A DNA stretch of 32,262 bases from JAUXEH01 sp965602945. Lineage in GTDB: Bacteria > Acidobacteriota > Aminicenantia > Aminicenantales > Aminicenantaceae. Under the pieces are notes generated by a model, which did not search any database, had not been told where the DNA came from, and was given only the letters and a program-made list of their open reading frames with translations. A program made the position numbers and the translations under genes. The stretch spans positions 1 to 32,262 of the forward strand of contig CBFDBC010000012.1 in assembly GCA_965602945.1 (NCBI GenBank), in the 5' to 3' direction. Shown here piece by piece: positions 16,926 to 24,746 of this stretch (position 1 is its first letter; the number at the start of each line of letters is the position of its first letter).

Positions 16926-18317
16926 ATGTTCGAAGCCAATATCTATTCCCAGAGACGCGCACGCCTCAAAAAGCAGATCGGATCCGGAGTGCTGCTTTTC
17001 CTGGGAAACCAGTACAGTCCCATGAACTATCCGGCCAATCCCTATCATTTCCGGCAGGACAGCTCCTTCCTCTATTTTTTCGGTCTGGATTCTTCGGATC
17101 TGGCCGGTGTGATCGACATAGAGGCGGACCAGGACATCCTGTTCGGCAACGATGTCAGTGTGGATGACATCATATGGATGGGAGACCAGCCGCTCATGCG
17201 GGACCGGGCGGAGCAGGTCGGTATCAAAGAAACGCTTCCCCTGGAAAAGCTGGGGGAGGCCATAAAGGACTCGCTGACACAGGGGAGAAAGGTTCACATC
17301 CTGCCTCCATACCGCCCCGGTAATGTCCTCAAGCTGCAGGACCTTCTGGGGGTTCCGGCAGATAAGATCCGCGATTTTGTCTCCGAAGAGCTGGTCCTGT
17401 CCGTGGTCGAGCAGCGGTCCATAAAGATACCGGAAGAGATCGAACAGATCGAACTGGCCCTCGATGCCACATACGACATGCACACCGCGGCTATGCGGAT
17501 GGCCAAGCCCGGGGTGATGGAGAGCGAGATCGCGGGAGTGGTGGAGGGGATCGCCCTCTCCCACGGGGGCCATGTTTCCTTTCCTGTAATACTGACGATA
17601 AACGGGCAGATCCTGCATAACCACTTTCACGGCAACACTCTGCAGGAGGGCCTTTTGGTGGTGAATGACAGCGGCGCGGAAACAGCCATGTGTTACGCTG
17701 CCGACATAACGCGCACCATGCCGGTCGGCGGGCGTTTCAGCGCCAAACAGAAAGACATCTATAACATAGTGCTCGACGCCCAGACCACGGCCATCGATGC
17801 CATCCGCCCAGGGGTCTTGAACAAGCAGGTTCACCTCCAGGCCGTGACCACCATCGCGGCGGGGCTGAAAGGCCTTGGCCTCATGCGGGGCGATGCAGAA
17901 GAGGCGGTCAAGGCCGGCGCCCACGCCCTGTTCATGCCGCATGGACTGGGACACATGATGGGACTGGATGTCCACGACATGGAAGACCTGGGTGAGAAAT
18001 ACGTGGGTTATGACAAGACCATCCGGCGCAGCGACCAGTTCGGCCTGGCCTTTCTGAGACTGGCCAAAGAGCTGAATCCGGGTTATGTCCTGACCGTGGA
18101 GCCGGGGATCTACTTTATTCCCGCCCTCATCGACAAGTGGATCAAGGAAGACAAACACGCGGAGTTCATCGATTTTGACCGTGTGAACGAATACAGAGAA
18201 TCCGGCGGTATCCGGATCGAAGACGATGTGCTGGTGACGGATGAGGGATGCCGCGTGCTGGGCAAGCCCATCCCCAAGACCGTGGAGGAACTGGAGGCGA
18301 TCGTCGGGACCGGTTGA
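16926..18317 (+). CDS. Aminopeptidase P family (M24B) peptidase, cytoplasmic
   Basis: 463 aa; AAGGAGA precedes the ATG. There is no signal peptide, unlike the M24 protein encoded at 13739-15154, so this one should act in the cytoplasm on imported X-Pro peptides. The N-terminal aminopeptidase P domain includes the segment FRQDSSFLYFFGL (about residues 41-53), typical of PepP and prolidase-like enzymes. Metal ligands are Asp in VNDSGAE, Asp in YAADITRT, His in PHGLGHMMGLDVHD, Glu in LTVEPGIY and Glu in GIRIEDDVLVT. Its promoter candidate lies in the gap after sdaA. It converges on the M16 gene with 12 bases between stops. Whether it prefers dipeptides (prolidase) or longer peptides (aminopeptidase P) cannot be decided from sequence. 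Confidence 0.92.
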   Translation: MFEANIYSQRRARLKKQIGSGVLLFLGNQYSPMNYPANPYHFRQDSSFLYFFGLDSSDLAGVIDIEADQDILFGNDVSVDDIIWMGDQPLMRDRAEQVGIKETLPLEKLGEAIKDSLTQGRKVHILPPYRPGNVLKLQDLLGVPADKIRDFVSEELVLSVVEQRSIKIPEEIEQIELALDATYDMHTAAMRMAKPGVMESEIAGVVEGIALSHGGHVSFPVILTINGQILHNHFHGNTLQEGLLVVNDSGAETAMCYAADITRTMPVGGRFSAKQKDIYNIVLDAQTTAIDAIRPGVLNKQVHLQAVTTIAAGLKGLGLMRGDAEEAVKAGAHALFMPHGLGHMMGLDVHDMEDLGEKYVGYDKTIRRSDQFGLAFLRLAKELNPGYVLTVEPGIYFIPALIDKWIKEDKHAEFIDFDRVNEYRESGGIRIEDDVLVTDEGCRVLGKPIPKTVEELEAIVGTG

Positions 18318-18329
18318 GGCGATCCGGCC

Positions 18330-19667
18330 CTAATGTTCGTCTTCGGCCGGGCCGATAATGACGAAGAGGCAGTCCTCCGGAGACAGGCCTGACATGATGA
18401 AACCATTGATCTCGTCCAGGGATATGGAATCGATCTCTCTCAGGATTCCCGCCAGGAAGGCGTATCCCAGGCCCACGGTCTCGTAAAAAGCCAGAGTCCC
18501 GCTGCGGCTCACCTTGGTTTCGTTATCACGCATGATCTTGGCCTTGGCGTAATGCTTGGTCATCTCCAATTCCTGGTCGTCGATCCCTTTCCCATGGAGC
18601 TCCGACAGGACGGCCCCCAATGCCTCTCGGGCCTTTTCAGTCTTGGAATGTTCCGTTTCCAGGAACGCCTCCAGCAGAGTGCCCTGCTCCGCGTACGTGA
18701 GCCGGGACTGCACGGAGTATGCGAGCTTCTGCCTGACACGGAGATCCCACAGCCGGGACTGGATCCCCTTGCCCAGCAGGCAGTCCAGGAGATAACCCAG
18801 GGCATATTCCCGGGGGGTCCGGATGTCCAGGGCGAACGCTGCCGAGACAAAGGACTGCTCCTTGTCCTTTTCCTCGAATATGGACTCCTCGGGAGCCGGC
18901 CGGGCCGTGAAAGAGGGAAGATCGGGAGCTGGGCCGCTTGGAAGGGCACCGTAATGCGCATCGATCAGGCCTGTAATATCCTTTTCTTTCAAATCCGAGA
19001 TCACCACAATCAGCATGTTGCGGGCATGGAAATACTGCCTGAAAAACCCGGTGATATCGCTCTTTTTGATCGCCTTGAGCGAGTTTTTGCTGCCGAATAC
19101 CGAAGGGGCATAGGGAGTGTCCTTGAAGAAGGCAGCCATGGAGGCGGAGTGGGCCAGGTTGAACGAATCGTCCTCGCCGGTCTTTAGTTGGTCCTCCATC
19201 CGTTCCTTGATCCGGTTGATGCGGACCCCGGTCATCAGCGGCTTTCGCATGATCTCGGATACCAGATCGAGCGACTCATCCAGGTTTTCGGAAAGACAGG
19301 AAAGCGTGATAAACGTGCAGTCCTCCTGGCAGGCCATATATAAGCCGGTGGCCTGGTCCATAAGCCTCTGGGTCTTGGTAAAGTCCGGGATCTCGAGGGC
19401 CAGCCGTGTGGTCAGGTAGGCGAGGCCGGCCTTGCCTGCCGGCTCGGCGCGCTGTCCGCCTTTGATGAAGAACTGCACGACCGTTATTTGGGACGAATCG
19501 TCGTGTTCGTGGATAACACGCAGCCCGTTTTCCAGTGTGATCTCCTTGAGAGCTGTATTCTCGCTCTGGGCTTGCATTGCGCCGGATCCACTCGTCAGCA
19601 GAACCAACAGGACCACCGTGACTGCCAAAACAGCATGTGAAAAAGATTGGGATCTCATGGATTTCAT
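18330..19667 (-). CDS. M16 family protein lacking the zinc-binding motif (non-catalytic partner subunit)
   Basis: 445 aa, with a Sec signal (core VLAVTVVLLVLLTSGSGA). It has the M16 fold: N-terminal TLENGLRVI, then GGQRAEPAGKAGLAYL where catalytic members have the HxxEH zinc site. Here that site reads YLTTR (residues 84-88), so no zinc can be held. The C-terminal part retains RVRQKLAYSVQ, matching the Arg/Tyr pair that the non-zinc subunit contributes in two-subunit M16B peptidases. Its ATG overlaps the stop of the upstream M16 gene in ATGA, implying translational coupling and equal dosage. Inferred role: the obligate partner of the adjacent zinc peptidase, forming a periplasmic oligopeptide-degrading heterodimer. 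Confidence 0.9.
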   Translation of the reverse strand: MKSMRSQSFSHAVLAVTVVLLVLLTSGSGAMQAQSENTALKEITLENGLRVIHEHDDSSQITVVQFFIKGGQRAEPAGKAGLAYLTTRLALEIPDFTKTQRLMDQATGLYMACQEDCTFITLSCLSENLDESLDLVSEIMRKPLMTGVRINRIKERMEDQLKTGEDDSFNLAHSASMAAFFKDTPYAPSVFGSKNSLKAIKKSDITGFFRQYFHARNMLIVVISDLKEKDITGLIDAHYGALPSGPAPDLPSFTARPAPEESIFEEKDKEQSFVSAAFALDIRTPREYALGYLLDCLLGKGIQSRLWDLRVRQKLAYSVQSRLTYAEQGTLLEAFLETEHSKTEKAREALGAVLSELHGKGIDDQELEMTKHYAKAKIMRDNETKVSRSGTLAFYETVGLGYAFLAGILREIDSISLDEINGFIMSGLSPEDCLFVIIGPAEDEH

Positions 19668-21031
19668 TTTTTCTTGTTGGGTTCGATGGTCACGATCACA
19701 CTGTGTTTCTGACCCAGGTATTTGCCTGCAGCGGCGCGCAGGTCCGTGGTGTCGATCCCGGCGATGTGATCAAGATAGTCACCTCGGTCGGGGAGCTCAT
19801 TCAGGAGCATGAAGCGTGCCAGTGAAGTGGCGATCGCCAGCCCTCGTTCGCGTGCCTGTTCTCCGCGAAAACGGAGACGGTTCTTTGCGCTTTCCATAAA
19901 ATCCATGGTATACAGCTGGTCTTCGCCGAAAACGTCGTCGCTCGAGTAATTCAGCCGCCGTGCCTGCTTCAGATATTTGGTGAGCTCCCGTTTGGCCCGG
20001 TTGAGATGTTTGGGTTCCAAGGACAGAGCGATGGTGACGGCCCCGCCATAGCGGTGGGCGCTGTATCCCATCCTGACCCCTCCCACCTGGATCCGGTTCC
20101 GGCTCAGGGGATGGTAGATCATGGGATTTATCCCCCCCCTGAAGATCTCGGTCAGGACATCAAGGGCGTACTGGTCAATGCTGTTGTAGTCGGGCCCGGC
20201 CAGGCCGATGGCCAGATAGGCCATCTGCACATCCATCTTGCGCTCGATCTCCACTGTCTTTGACATCGGCCCGCACTGTTCGAAGCTCGGGGGCGTGAAA
20301 TCCTCGCTGGAAATGCCCTCAAAAACGGCCTTTATCTTCTCCTCCATCGCCGGGATCGAGAAGTCCCCAACCACAGCCAGGGCGCTGTTGGCCGGGACCA
20401 GGAATCCGCCGTAGAACTGTGACAGCTGCTCGACCGTGGCTCCCTCGATGACCTCCCGCGTTCCGTAGATAGGCCTCCGGTAGGGATGTCCCGGGAAAAG
20501 GTTCTGGTAGAGGAGGGAGGCCGCCAGCCGGAAGGGGTCGTCCTGGAGCTGTGTCATCTCTTCCAGGATGACCTGTTTTTCCTCTTCCAGGGCTTCCTGA
20601 TCGAGCTCCAGTTCGAAAAGGATCTCCTTGAGGGTCTGCAGTGCGAAGTCGGAGTGATTGGAGGGAATGGTGATCTCGAAGCTCGAAAGATCCAGCCCGG
20701 TGTGGGCATTAAAATAGGCGCCATGACGGCGCATATCAATGGCGATCTCATCCCCGCTGTGCTGCTTGGTGCCACGGAACAGGATGTAGTGCTCGAGGAT
20801 GTGGACCAGGCCGCTGGTGGCCTCGGTCTCGTCTTTGGAGCCCATGTTAACCGCGAACACGAAGTTGAGCAGGGGCAGGGTCTTCTTCTCATACAGGAAG
20901 ACCCTGAGGCCGTTTTCCAGGATGAAAGACCTGCTGGTTTCGGGCTCCTCCCGGGGTCGCAGGCTGCCGGTCAAGAGCAGGAGTCCTGCTGTCAGGGCAG
21001 TCAGGCCGATCCTCATCCGAGTCCAATTCAT
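19664..21031 (-). CDS. M16 zinc peptidase, catalytic subunit, exported
   Basis: 455 aa with a short signal (core IGLTALTAGLLLLTGS). The inverted zinc motif HILEH gives His77, Glu80 (base) and His81, with Glu157 in EKQVILEEM as third ligand 76 residues later, the family spacing. SRNRIQVGGVRMGYS lies in the second domain. M16B peptidases enclose and cut short peptides in a two-domain clam shell. The gene's ATG shares one base with the stop of the potassium channel gene (TAATG), and its stop overlaps the start of the non-catalytic M16 gene. The three genes are therefore one leftward translational unit. Related pairs are PqqF- or MPP-like; no pqq genes occur here, so a general peptide-degrading role is more likely. 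Confidence 0.92.
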   Translation of the reverse strand: MNWTRMRIGLTALTAGLLLLTGSLRPREEPETSRSFILENGLRVFLYEKKTLPLLNFVFAVNMGSKDETEATSGLVHILEHYILFRGTKQHSGDEIAIDMRRHGAYFNAHTGLDLSSFEITIPSNHSDFALQTLKEILFELELDQEALEEEKQVILEEMTQLQDDPFRLAASLLYQNLFPGHPYRRPIYGTREVIEGATVEQLSQFYGGFLVPANSALAVVGDFSIPAMEEKIKAVFEGISSEDFTPPSFEQCGPMSKTVEIERKMDVQMAYLAIGLAGPDYNSIDQYALDVLTEIFRGGINPMIYHPLSRNRIQVGGVRMGYSAHRYGGAVTIALSLEPKHLNRAKRELTKYLKQARRLNYSSDDVFGEDQLYTMDFMESAKNRLRFRGEQARERGLAIATSLARFMLLNELPDRGDYLDHIAGIDTTDLRAAAGKYLGQKHSVIVTIEPNKKK

Positions 21032-22023
21032 TAGTCCGATCCCTGGACGAAGTGCTTCTCGAAGGTCCTCTGAGAGTCCGAGTCCCCCAGGACAAGCAGC
21101 GTATCTCCCACCTGGATCTCGATCTCAGGTGAGGGATTGAAAGTGATGTCCTGTCCGGGTTTCTTAACTGCGACCACGATGACGTTGGCCTTCTGGCGGA
21201 TCTGGCTCTGAGCCAGGCTCCGGCCGGCGAGCCGGGCTCCCTTGGGAACCACGATCTCCTCCATGAGCAGCGATAGCTCCTGGCGTCGGATGATGAGGTC
21301 CATGAAATCCACGAGTGCGGGACGCAGCAGTCCCTGAGCGATCTTGAGCCCGCCGAGCTTATAGGGGCTAACGATCCTGTTGGCTCCGATCTGGAGTATC
21401 TTCTTCTCTCCCTCATCCTCCAGGGCCTTGGCCAGGACGAACAACGAGGGATTGATGAGCTTGGCGGTCAGTGTCAGGTAGAGGTTGTCCGCATCCGTGG
21501 GCAGCAGCGCCGCCAGCCCCCGGGCGTGTTTTATCCCGGCTTTGATGAGCACGTCCTCCTGCGTCGCATCTCCCACCAGGAACAGGGTCTCCCGGGATTC
21601 GATCAGGGGCTCAAGCATGGCCTCCTTGATTTCTATGACCACAAAAGGCACGCCCTCCTCGCGCAGCCGTCCGGCTACAGTCTCTCCCATGCGTCCACAG
21701 CCGCATACGATGTAGTGGTCCTTGAGGCGGTCGATCCGTCTTTCCATTTTAATTCTCCAGAGATATGCGCTCATGCCTCCGCCGAAAACCAGGTCCCCAA
21801 ACTGGGTGAACGCGTAGATGAGTGTGCCCACCCCGCCCAGGATGATCAGTATCGTGAACAACTGCCCCCCGGGTGTCAGGGGCTGCACTTCGCGGAAACC
21901 GACGGTAAAGATGGTGATGATGGTCATGTAAAAACCTTCCAGAAATGTCCAGCCCTCCAGGAAGTAGTAGCCCACGGTCCCGATCAGGATCATGACCAGT
22001 ATGAGAAACAGCGCTTTCCTCAT
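21031..22023 (-). CDS. Two-TM potassium channel with cytoplasmic RCK (TrkA-N/TrkA-C) domains
   Basis: 330 aa. TM1 is about residues 4-21, the pore helix and filter are about 30-46, TM2 about 54-76 and the RCK N domain from about 100 with the nucleotide motif VCGCGRMGE. A TrkA-C module follows from about 245. This is the MthK-like layout, a ligand-gated K+ channel. The filter reads TVGFRE (Thr40-Glu45) instead of the canonical TVGYGD: Tyr to Phe is common, but the second Gly is Arg44 (codon CGC). The start at 22023 has only AGGA close upstream. It is first in a coupled unit with two M16 peptidases and divergent from the response regulator. Alternatives such as a non-selective channel cannot be excluded. 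Confidence 0.9.
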   Translation of the reverse strand: MRKALFLILVMILIGTVGYYFLEGWTFLEGFYMTIITIFTVGFREVQPLTPGGQLFTILIILGGVGTLIYAFTQFGDLVFGGGMSAYLWRIKMERRIDRLKDHYIVCGCGRMGETVAGRLREEGVPFVVIEIKEAMLEPLIESRETLFLVGDATQEDVLIKAGIKHARGLAALLPTDADNLYLTLTAKLINPSLFVLAKALEDEGEKKILQIGANRIVSPYKLGGLKIAQGLLRPALVDFMDLIIRRQELSLLMEEIVVPKGARLAGRSLAQSQIRQKANVIVVAVKKPGQDITFNPSPEIEIQVGDTLLVLGDSDSQRTFEKHFVQGSD

Positions 22024-22077
22024 TATCCTGATTTCATCTTACACGAAGCCTCCGATGTTCTCAAGATGCCCGCAGGA

Positions 22078-22106
22078 TTGCACTTTTAGGAGGCGTGTAT
22101 TATCAT
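22078..22106 (+). promoter_or_regulatory. Candidate promoter for the sigma-54 response regulator
   Basis: TTGCAC and TATCAT are 17 bases apart. The -10 is a five-of-six match and the -35 is weak. The expected transcription start falls at about 22112-22113, exactly on the regulator ATG, which would give a leaderless message. An AGGAGG at 22088-22093 is too far (19 bases) from that ATG to act as its ribosome site. Confidence 0.4.
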
Positions 22107-22112
22107 TCGGTT

Positions 22113-23573
22113 ATGAGCAAACAGCGGAAAGAAAAGATCCTGATCGTGGATGACGAGGAGAACATCCGGAAATCCCTCAGGATGATCTTCGAATATGATG
22201 ATTACACCGTCCTGGAGGCTGCGGACGGGGAAGAGGCGCTCAAGACCATCGACGAGACGGTCGGGCTCGATCTGGTGCTGCTGGATATCAAGCTTCCAGG
22301 CCTGGACGGCCTGGAGGTTCTGGCCGAGCTGAAGAAAAGGCCGTATTCTCCGGAAGTGATCATGATCTCGGGCCACGGGACGGTCCACACGGCGGTTGAG
22401 GCCACCAAATTGGGGGCCTTCGATTTCTTCGAGAAGCCTCTGCACCGTGAACGGGTCCTGCTCAGCATCCGCAACGCACTCAGCCAGAACCGCCTGGCTC
22501 GTGAGTGCAGCGACCTGCGGAAGAAGACCGAGAAAAAATACAAACTGATCGGGAACCATCCCTCCATGAAGGCCCTCTGGGAACAGATCCTGAAGATCGC
22601 CCCCACCAACGCCACCATCATGATCTACGGGGAGAGCGGGACCGGCAAGGAACTCATCGCCCGGGCCGTTCACGGAAACAGCCAGCGGAACAAGGATGCA
22701 TTCGTGCAGGTCAACTGTGCCGCCATCCCGGAAGAACTGATCGAGAGTGAGCTCTTCGGCCATGTCAAGGGGGCGTTCACCGGCGCTACGGAGAAAAAAC
22801 CCGGTAAATTCGATCAGGCTGACCACGGAACCGTTTTCCTGGATGAGATCGGGGATATGAGCCTCAAGACTCAAGCCAAGGTCCTCCGTGTCCTGGAGGA
22901 GGGCGAGGTCCAGAAAGTGGGTTCGAGCAGGATCGAAAAAGTGGACGTGCGTGTCATAGCGGCCACCAACAAAGACCTGAAAAAAGAGATAGAGGAGGGG
23001 AATTTCCGTGAGGACCTGTATTTCCGTCTGAATGTCGTCCCCCTCCACTCTCCGGCCCTGAGGGAAAAACAGGAAGATATCCCGCTTCTCATCGAATATT
23101 TTGTCGGCAATTTCGCCCAGGAAAACAACTTCCGCGTAAAAAAATTCGTCCCGGATGCGGTCGAGGCTATGACGAATTTTCCATGGAAAGGAAATGTTCG
23201 AGAGCTCAAGAACGTGGTGGAGCGGCTGCTCATAATGACGGAAGGCGACACCATCGGCAAGCAGGACCTCCCCGAGTATCTCAAGGGTGAGGTCGACCTT
23301 TTCATGCCGGATGTGGCGCAGGTGGAAAACCTCAAGGAATTCCGCGACCTGGCGGAGAAGGAGTTCATCCTGGCGAAGCTCGAGGAGAACGACTGGAACA
23401 TCTCCCGCACGGCCCGGCAGATCGACACACCGCGCAGCAACCTCTACAAGAAATTGGAGCAGTATGGTATAAAGATAAAGGCTGGAGTAGGCGAGGCGGC
23501 TGCTCCTTCCGCTTCTGAAAAGGAGACGGGAGGGGAGGAAAGTCCGAACTCCAAAGGGCAGGATGGTCGCTAA
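22113..23573 (+). CDS. NtrC-family sigma-54-dependent response regulator
   Basis: 486 aa from the ATG at 22113; an in-frame GTG at 22095 has a ribosome site only one base away. The receiver domain (residues about 7-120) has the acidic pair DDEE, phosphoacceptor Asp in LVLLDIKLPG, and the conserved Lys in FEKPL. The AAA+ domain (about 145-385) has Walker A GESGTGKE, the sigma-54 contact loop GAFTGA, Walker B VFLDEIGD and an arginine-finger region FREDLYFRLNVVP. The Fis-type helix-turn-helix is WNISRTARQIDTPRSNLYKKLEQYGI. The protein should activate sigma-54 promoters when phosphorylated; no histidine kinase is nearby. The last 31 residues, after the DNA-binding helix, are a low-complexity tail (EAAAPSASEKETGGEE) encoded by the 5' end of rnpB. 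Confidence 0.93.
   Translation: MSKQRKEKILIVDDEENIRKSLRMIFEYDDYTVLEAADGEEALKTIDETVGLDLVLLDIKLPGLDGLEVLAELKKRPYSPEVIMISGHGTVHTAVEATKLGAFDFFEKPLHRERVLLSIRNALSQNRLARECSDLRKKTEKKYKLIGNHPSMKALWEQILKIAPTNATIMIYGESGTGKELIARAVHGNSQRNKDAFVQVNCAAIPEELIESELFGHVKGAFTGATEKKPGKFDQADHGTVFLDEIGDMSLKTQAKVLRVLEEGEVQKVGSSRIEKVDVRVIAATNKDLKKEIEEGNFREDLYFRLNVVPLHSPALREKQEDIPLLIEYFVGNFAQENNFRVKKFVPDAVEAMTNFPWKGNVRELKNVVERLLIMTEGDTIGKQDLPEYLKGEVDLFMPDVAQVENLKEFRDLAEKEFILAKLEENDWNISRTARQIDTPRSNLYKKLEQYGIKIKAGVGEAAAPSASEKETGGEESPNSKGQDGR
23465..23473 (+). promoter_or_regulatory. Extended -10 promoter for rnpB inside the response regulator gene
   Basis: TGG directly followed by TATAAA forms an extended -10 whose expected start, about 23480, coincides with the first base of the rnpB P1 helix. 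No strong -35 is present at 17 bases. It lies in codons just after the helix-turn-helix. Confidence 0.55.
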
Positions 23574-23842
23574 CAGCGACTCCGGGCGACCGGAGGAAAG
23601 TGCCACAGAAAACATACCGCTCCGTCAGGAGTAAGGGTGAAAAGGTGAGGTAAGAGCTCACCGCCCTGCCGGTGACGGCAGGGGCAGGGTAAACCCCATC
23701 CGGAGCAAGACCAAATCGGCCCCGTTATGAGGCGGCCCGTCTCGGGGCGGGTAGGTCGCTCGACCTCTTTTAAAGAGGCAGATAAATAACCGCCCCCGCC
23801 CTCCCGGCGGGAACAGAATTCGGCTTATGTCCTACTCCAGCC
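23480..23842 (+). ncRNA. rnpB: RNase P RNA, bacterial type A
   Basis: The catalytic RNA that matures tRNA 5' ends. Ends were set by the P1 helix: GGCTGGAGTAGG at 23480-23491 is perfectly complementary to CCTACTCCAGCC at 23831-23842, giving about 363 nt. The universally conserved segments appear in order: GAGGAAAGTCCGAACTCC, CAGGATGGTCGCTAACAG, GACCGGAGGAAAGTGCCACA, AGGTAAGAGCTCACCG, GGGTAAACCCC followed by GGAGCAAGACCAAAT, and AGATAAATAACCGCC. GTTTTATTCTTTT follows the P1 strand and may aid termination. The first 94 nt overlap the 3' coding end and stop codon of the response regulator gene, so both are read on the same strand. The 3' end lies 4 bases from the stop of the convergent NAD(P)-binding gene. 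Confidence 0.97.
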
Positions 23843-23845
23843 GTT

Positions 23846-24742
23846 TTATTCTTTTAGAGCCTGGGCAATGGCGTCCGCATAAGTCATGGGTTCGATATCG
23901 GGGAAGAGCCGGCCGGCGTTGTTGTTCTGAATGAGGGTTTCCGATTTCAATCCTTCCACCAGCTCTCGGGCGATATGGAAATCCACCGGAGTCATCAGGA
24001 TGAGCCAGTAGGAAGAGAGTCCAGGGGAAAAAAAAGGAACCGGTATCAGATATCTTCTGAGGCCCATGACCCGGGCTGCATCTTTGAGCATTTCCTTGAA
24101 GCTCATAGGATCTGTACCGATGTCTATTTTTACGTTTCCTTTGAAGACGAGGTCGAGTGAGCCTTCAAGGTAATCCATCACATTCTGGACGCCGACCGGC
24201 TGAGTCCGTGTGTGGACCCAGCGCGGCGTGATCAATATGGGAAGTTTCCGGACCAGGTGTCTTATGATCTCGAAGCTGGCGCTGCCTGAACCGATGATCA
24301 CCGCCGCCCGCAGCCAGATCGTTTGAATCTGTTCTGGTTTCTCGCTGAGGATCTCGCCGGTCTCGATGCGGCTCAAAAGATGCTGACTGGCGGTTTCCTT
24401 TACCCCCAACCCGCCCAGATAAATGATCCGCTTGACGCCGGCCTCGATACAGGCTTCGCGGAAATTTTCTGCGCTTATGTTGTCCAGCCTCCGGTAATCC
24501 TTGCCCGCCTGCATGGAATGGATGAGGTAATAGGCATACTCGATACCGGTCAGCGCTCTTTTCAGGGATTCCCGATCGAAAGTGCTGCCTTCGATCACCT
24601 CAACTTTTTCGAGGATCTCGGGCTCGAGCTTCTTGGAAGAACGCACCAGAAGGCGCAGATCCAACTCTGGATCACTCCTGAGGCAGCGGACCAGGAGACC
24701 GCCGATGTACCCGGTGGCTCCGGTGACCAGGACTCTTTTCAT
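23846..24742 (-). CDS. NAD(P)-binding protein, atypical SDR (NmrA/YbjT-like)
   Basis: 298 aa. It begins directly with a Rossmann fold: MKRVLVTGATGYIGG (GxTGxxG at Gly8-Gly15). The segment AYYLIHSM, then a YLGGLG-type strand, marks it as a YbjT-like extended/atypical SDR rather than a classical Tyr-x3-Lys dehydrogenase; that pair is absent. Such proteins bind NAD(P) and act on nucleotide sugars, quinones or unknown small molecules, or serve as redox sensors. The start lies four bases after the stop of the beta-barrel gene, whose TGA merges with a TGAGGG ribosome site, so the two are co-translated. The stop is four bases from the 3' end of the convergent rnpB. Substrate cannot be assigned. Confidence 0.85.
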   Translation of the reverse strand: MKRVLVTGATGYIGGLLVRCLRSDPELDLRLLVRSSKKLEPEILEKVEVIEGSTFDRESLKRALTGIEYAYYLIHSMQAGKDYRRLDNISAENFREACIEAGVKRIIYLGGLGVKETASQHLLSRIETGEILSEKPEQIQTIWLRAAVIIGSGSASFEIIRHLVRKLPILITPRWVHTRTQPVGVQNVMDYLEGSLDLVFKGNVKIDIGTDPMSFKEMLKDAARVMGLRRYLIPVPFFSPGLSSYWLILMTPVDFHIARELVEGLKSETLIQNNNAGRLFPDIEPMTYADAIAQALKE

Positions 24743-24746
24743 GCCC

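Noticed and set aside
16545..18158. Open frame antisense to the M24 peptidase gene
   Set aside because: It mirrors a gene with all five metal ligands and has no start signal of its own.
22086..23615. Long open frame antisense to the response regulator and the rnpB 5' end
   Set aside because: The sense strand encodes unmistakable receiver, AAA+ and Fis domains. The antisense frame has no recognisable motif or ribosome site.
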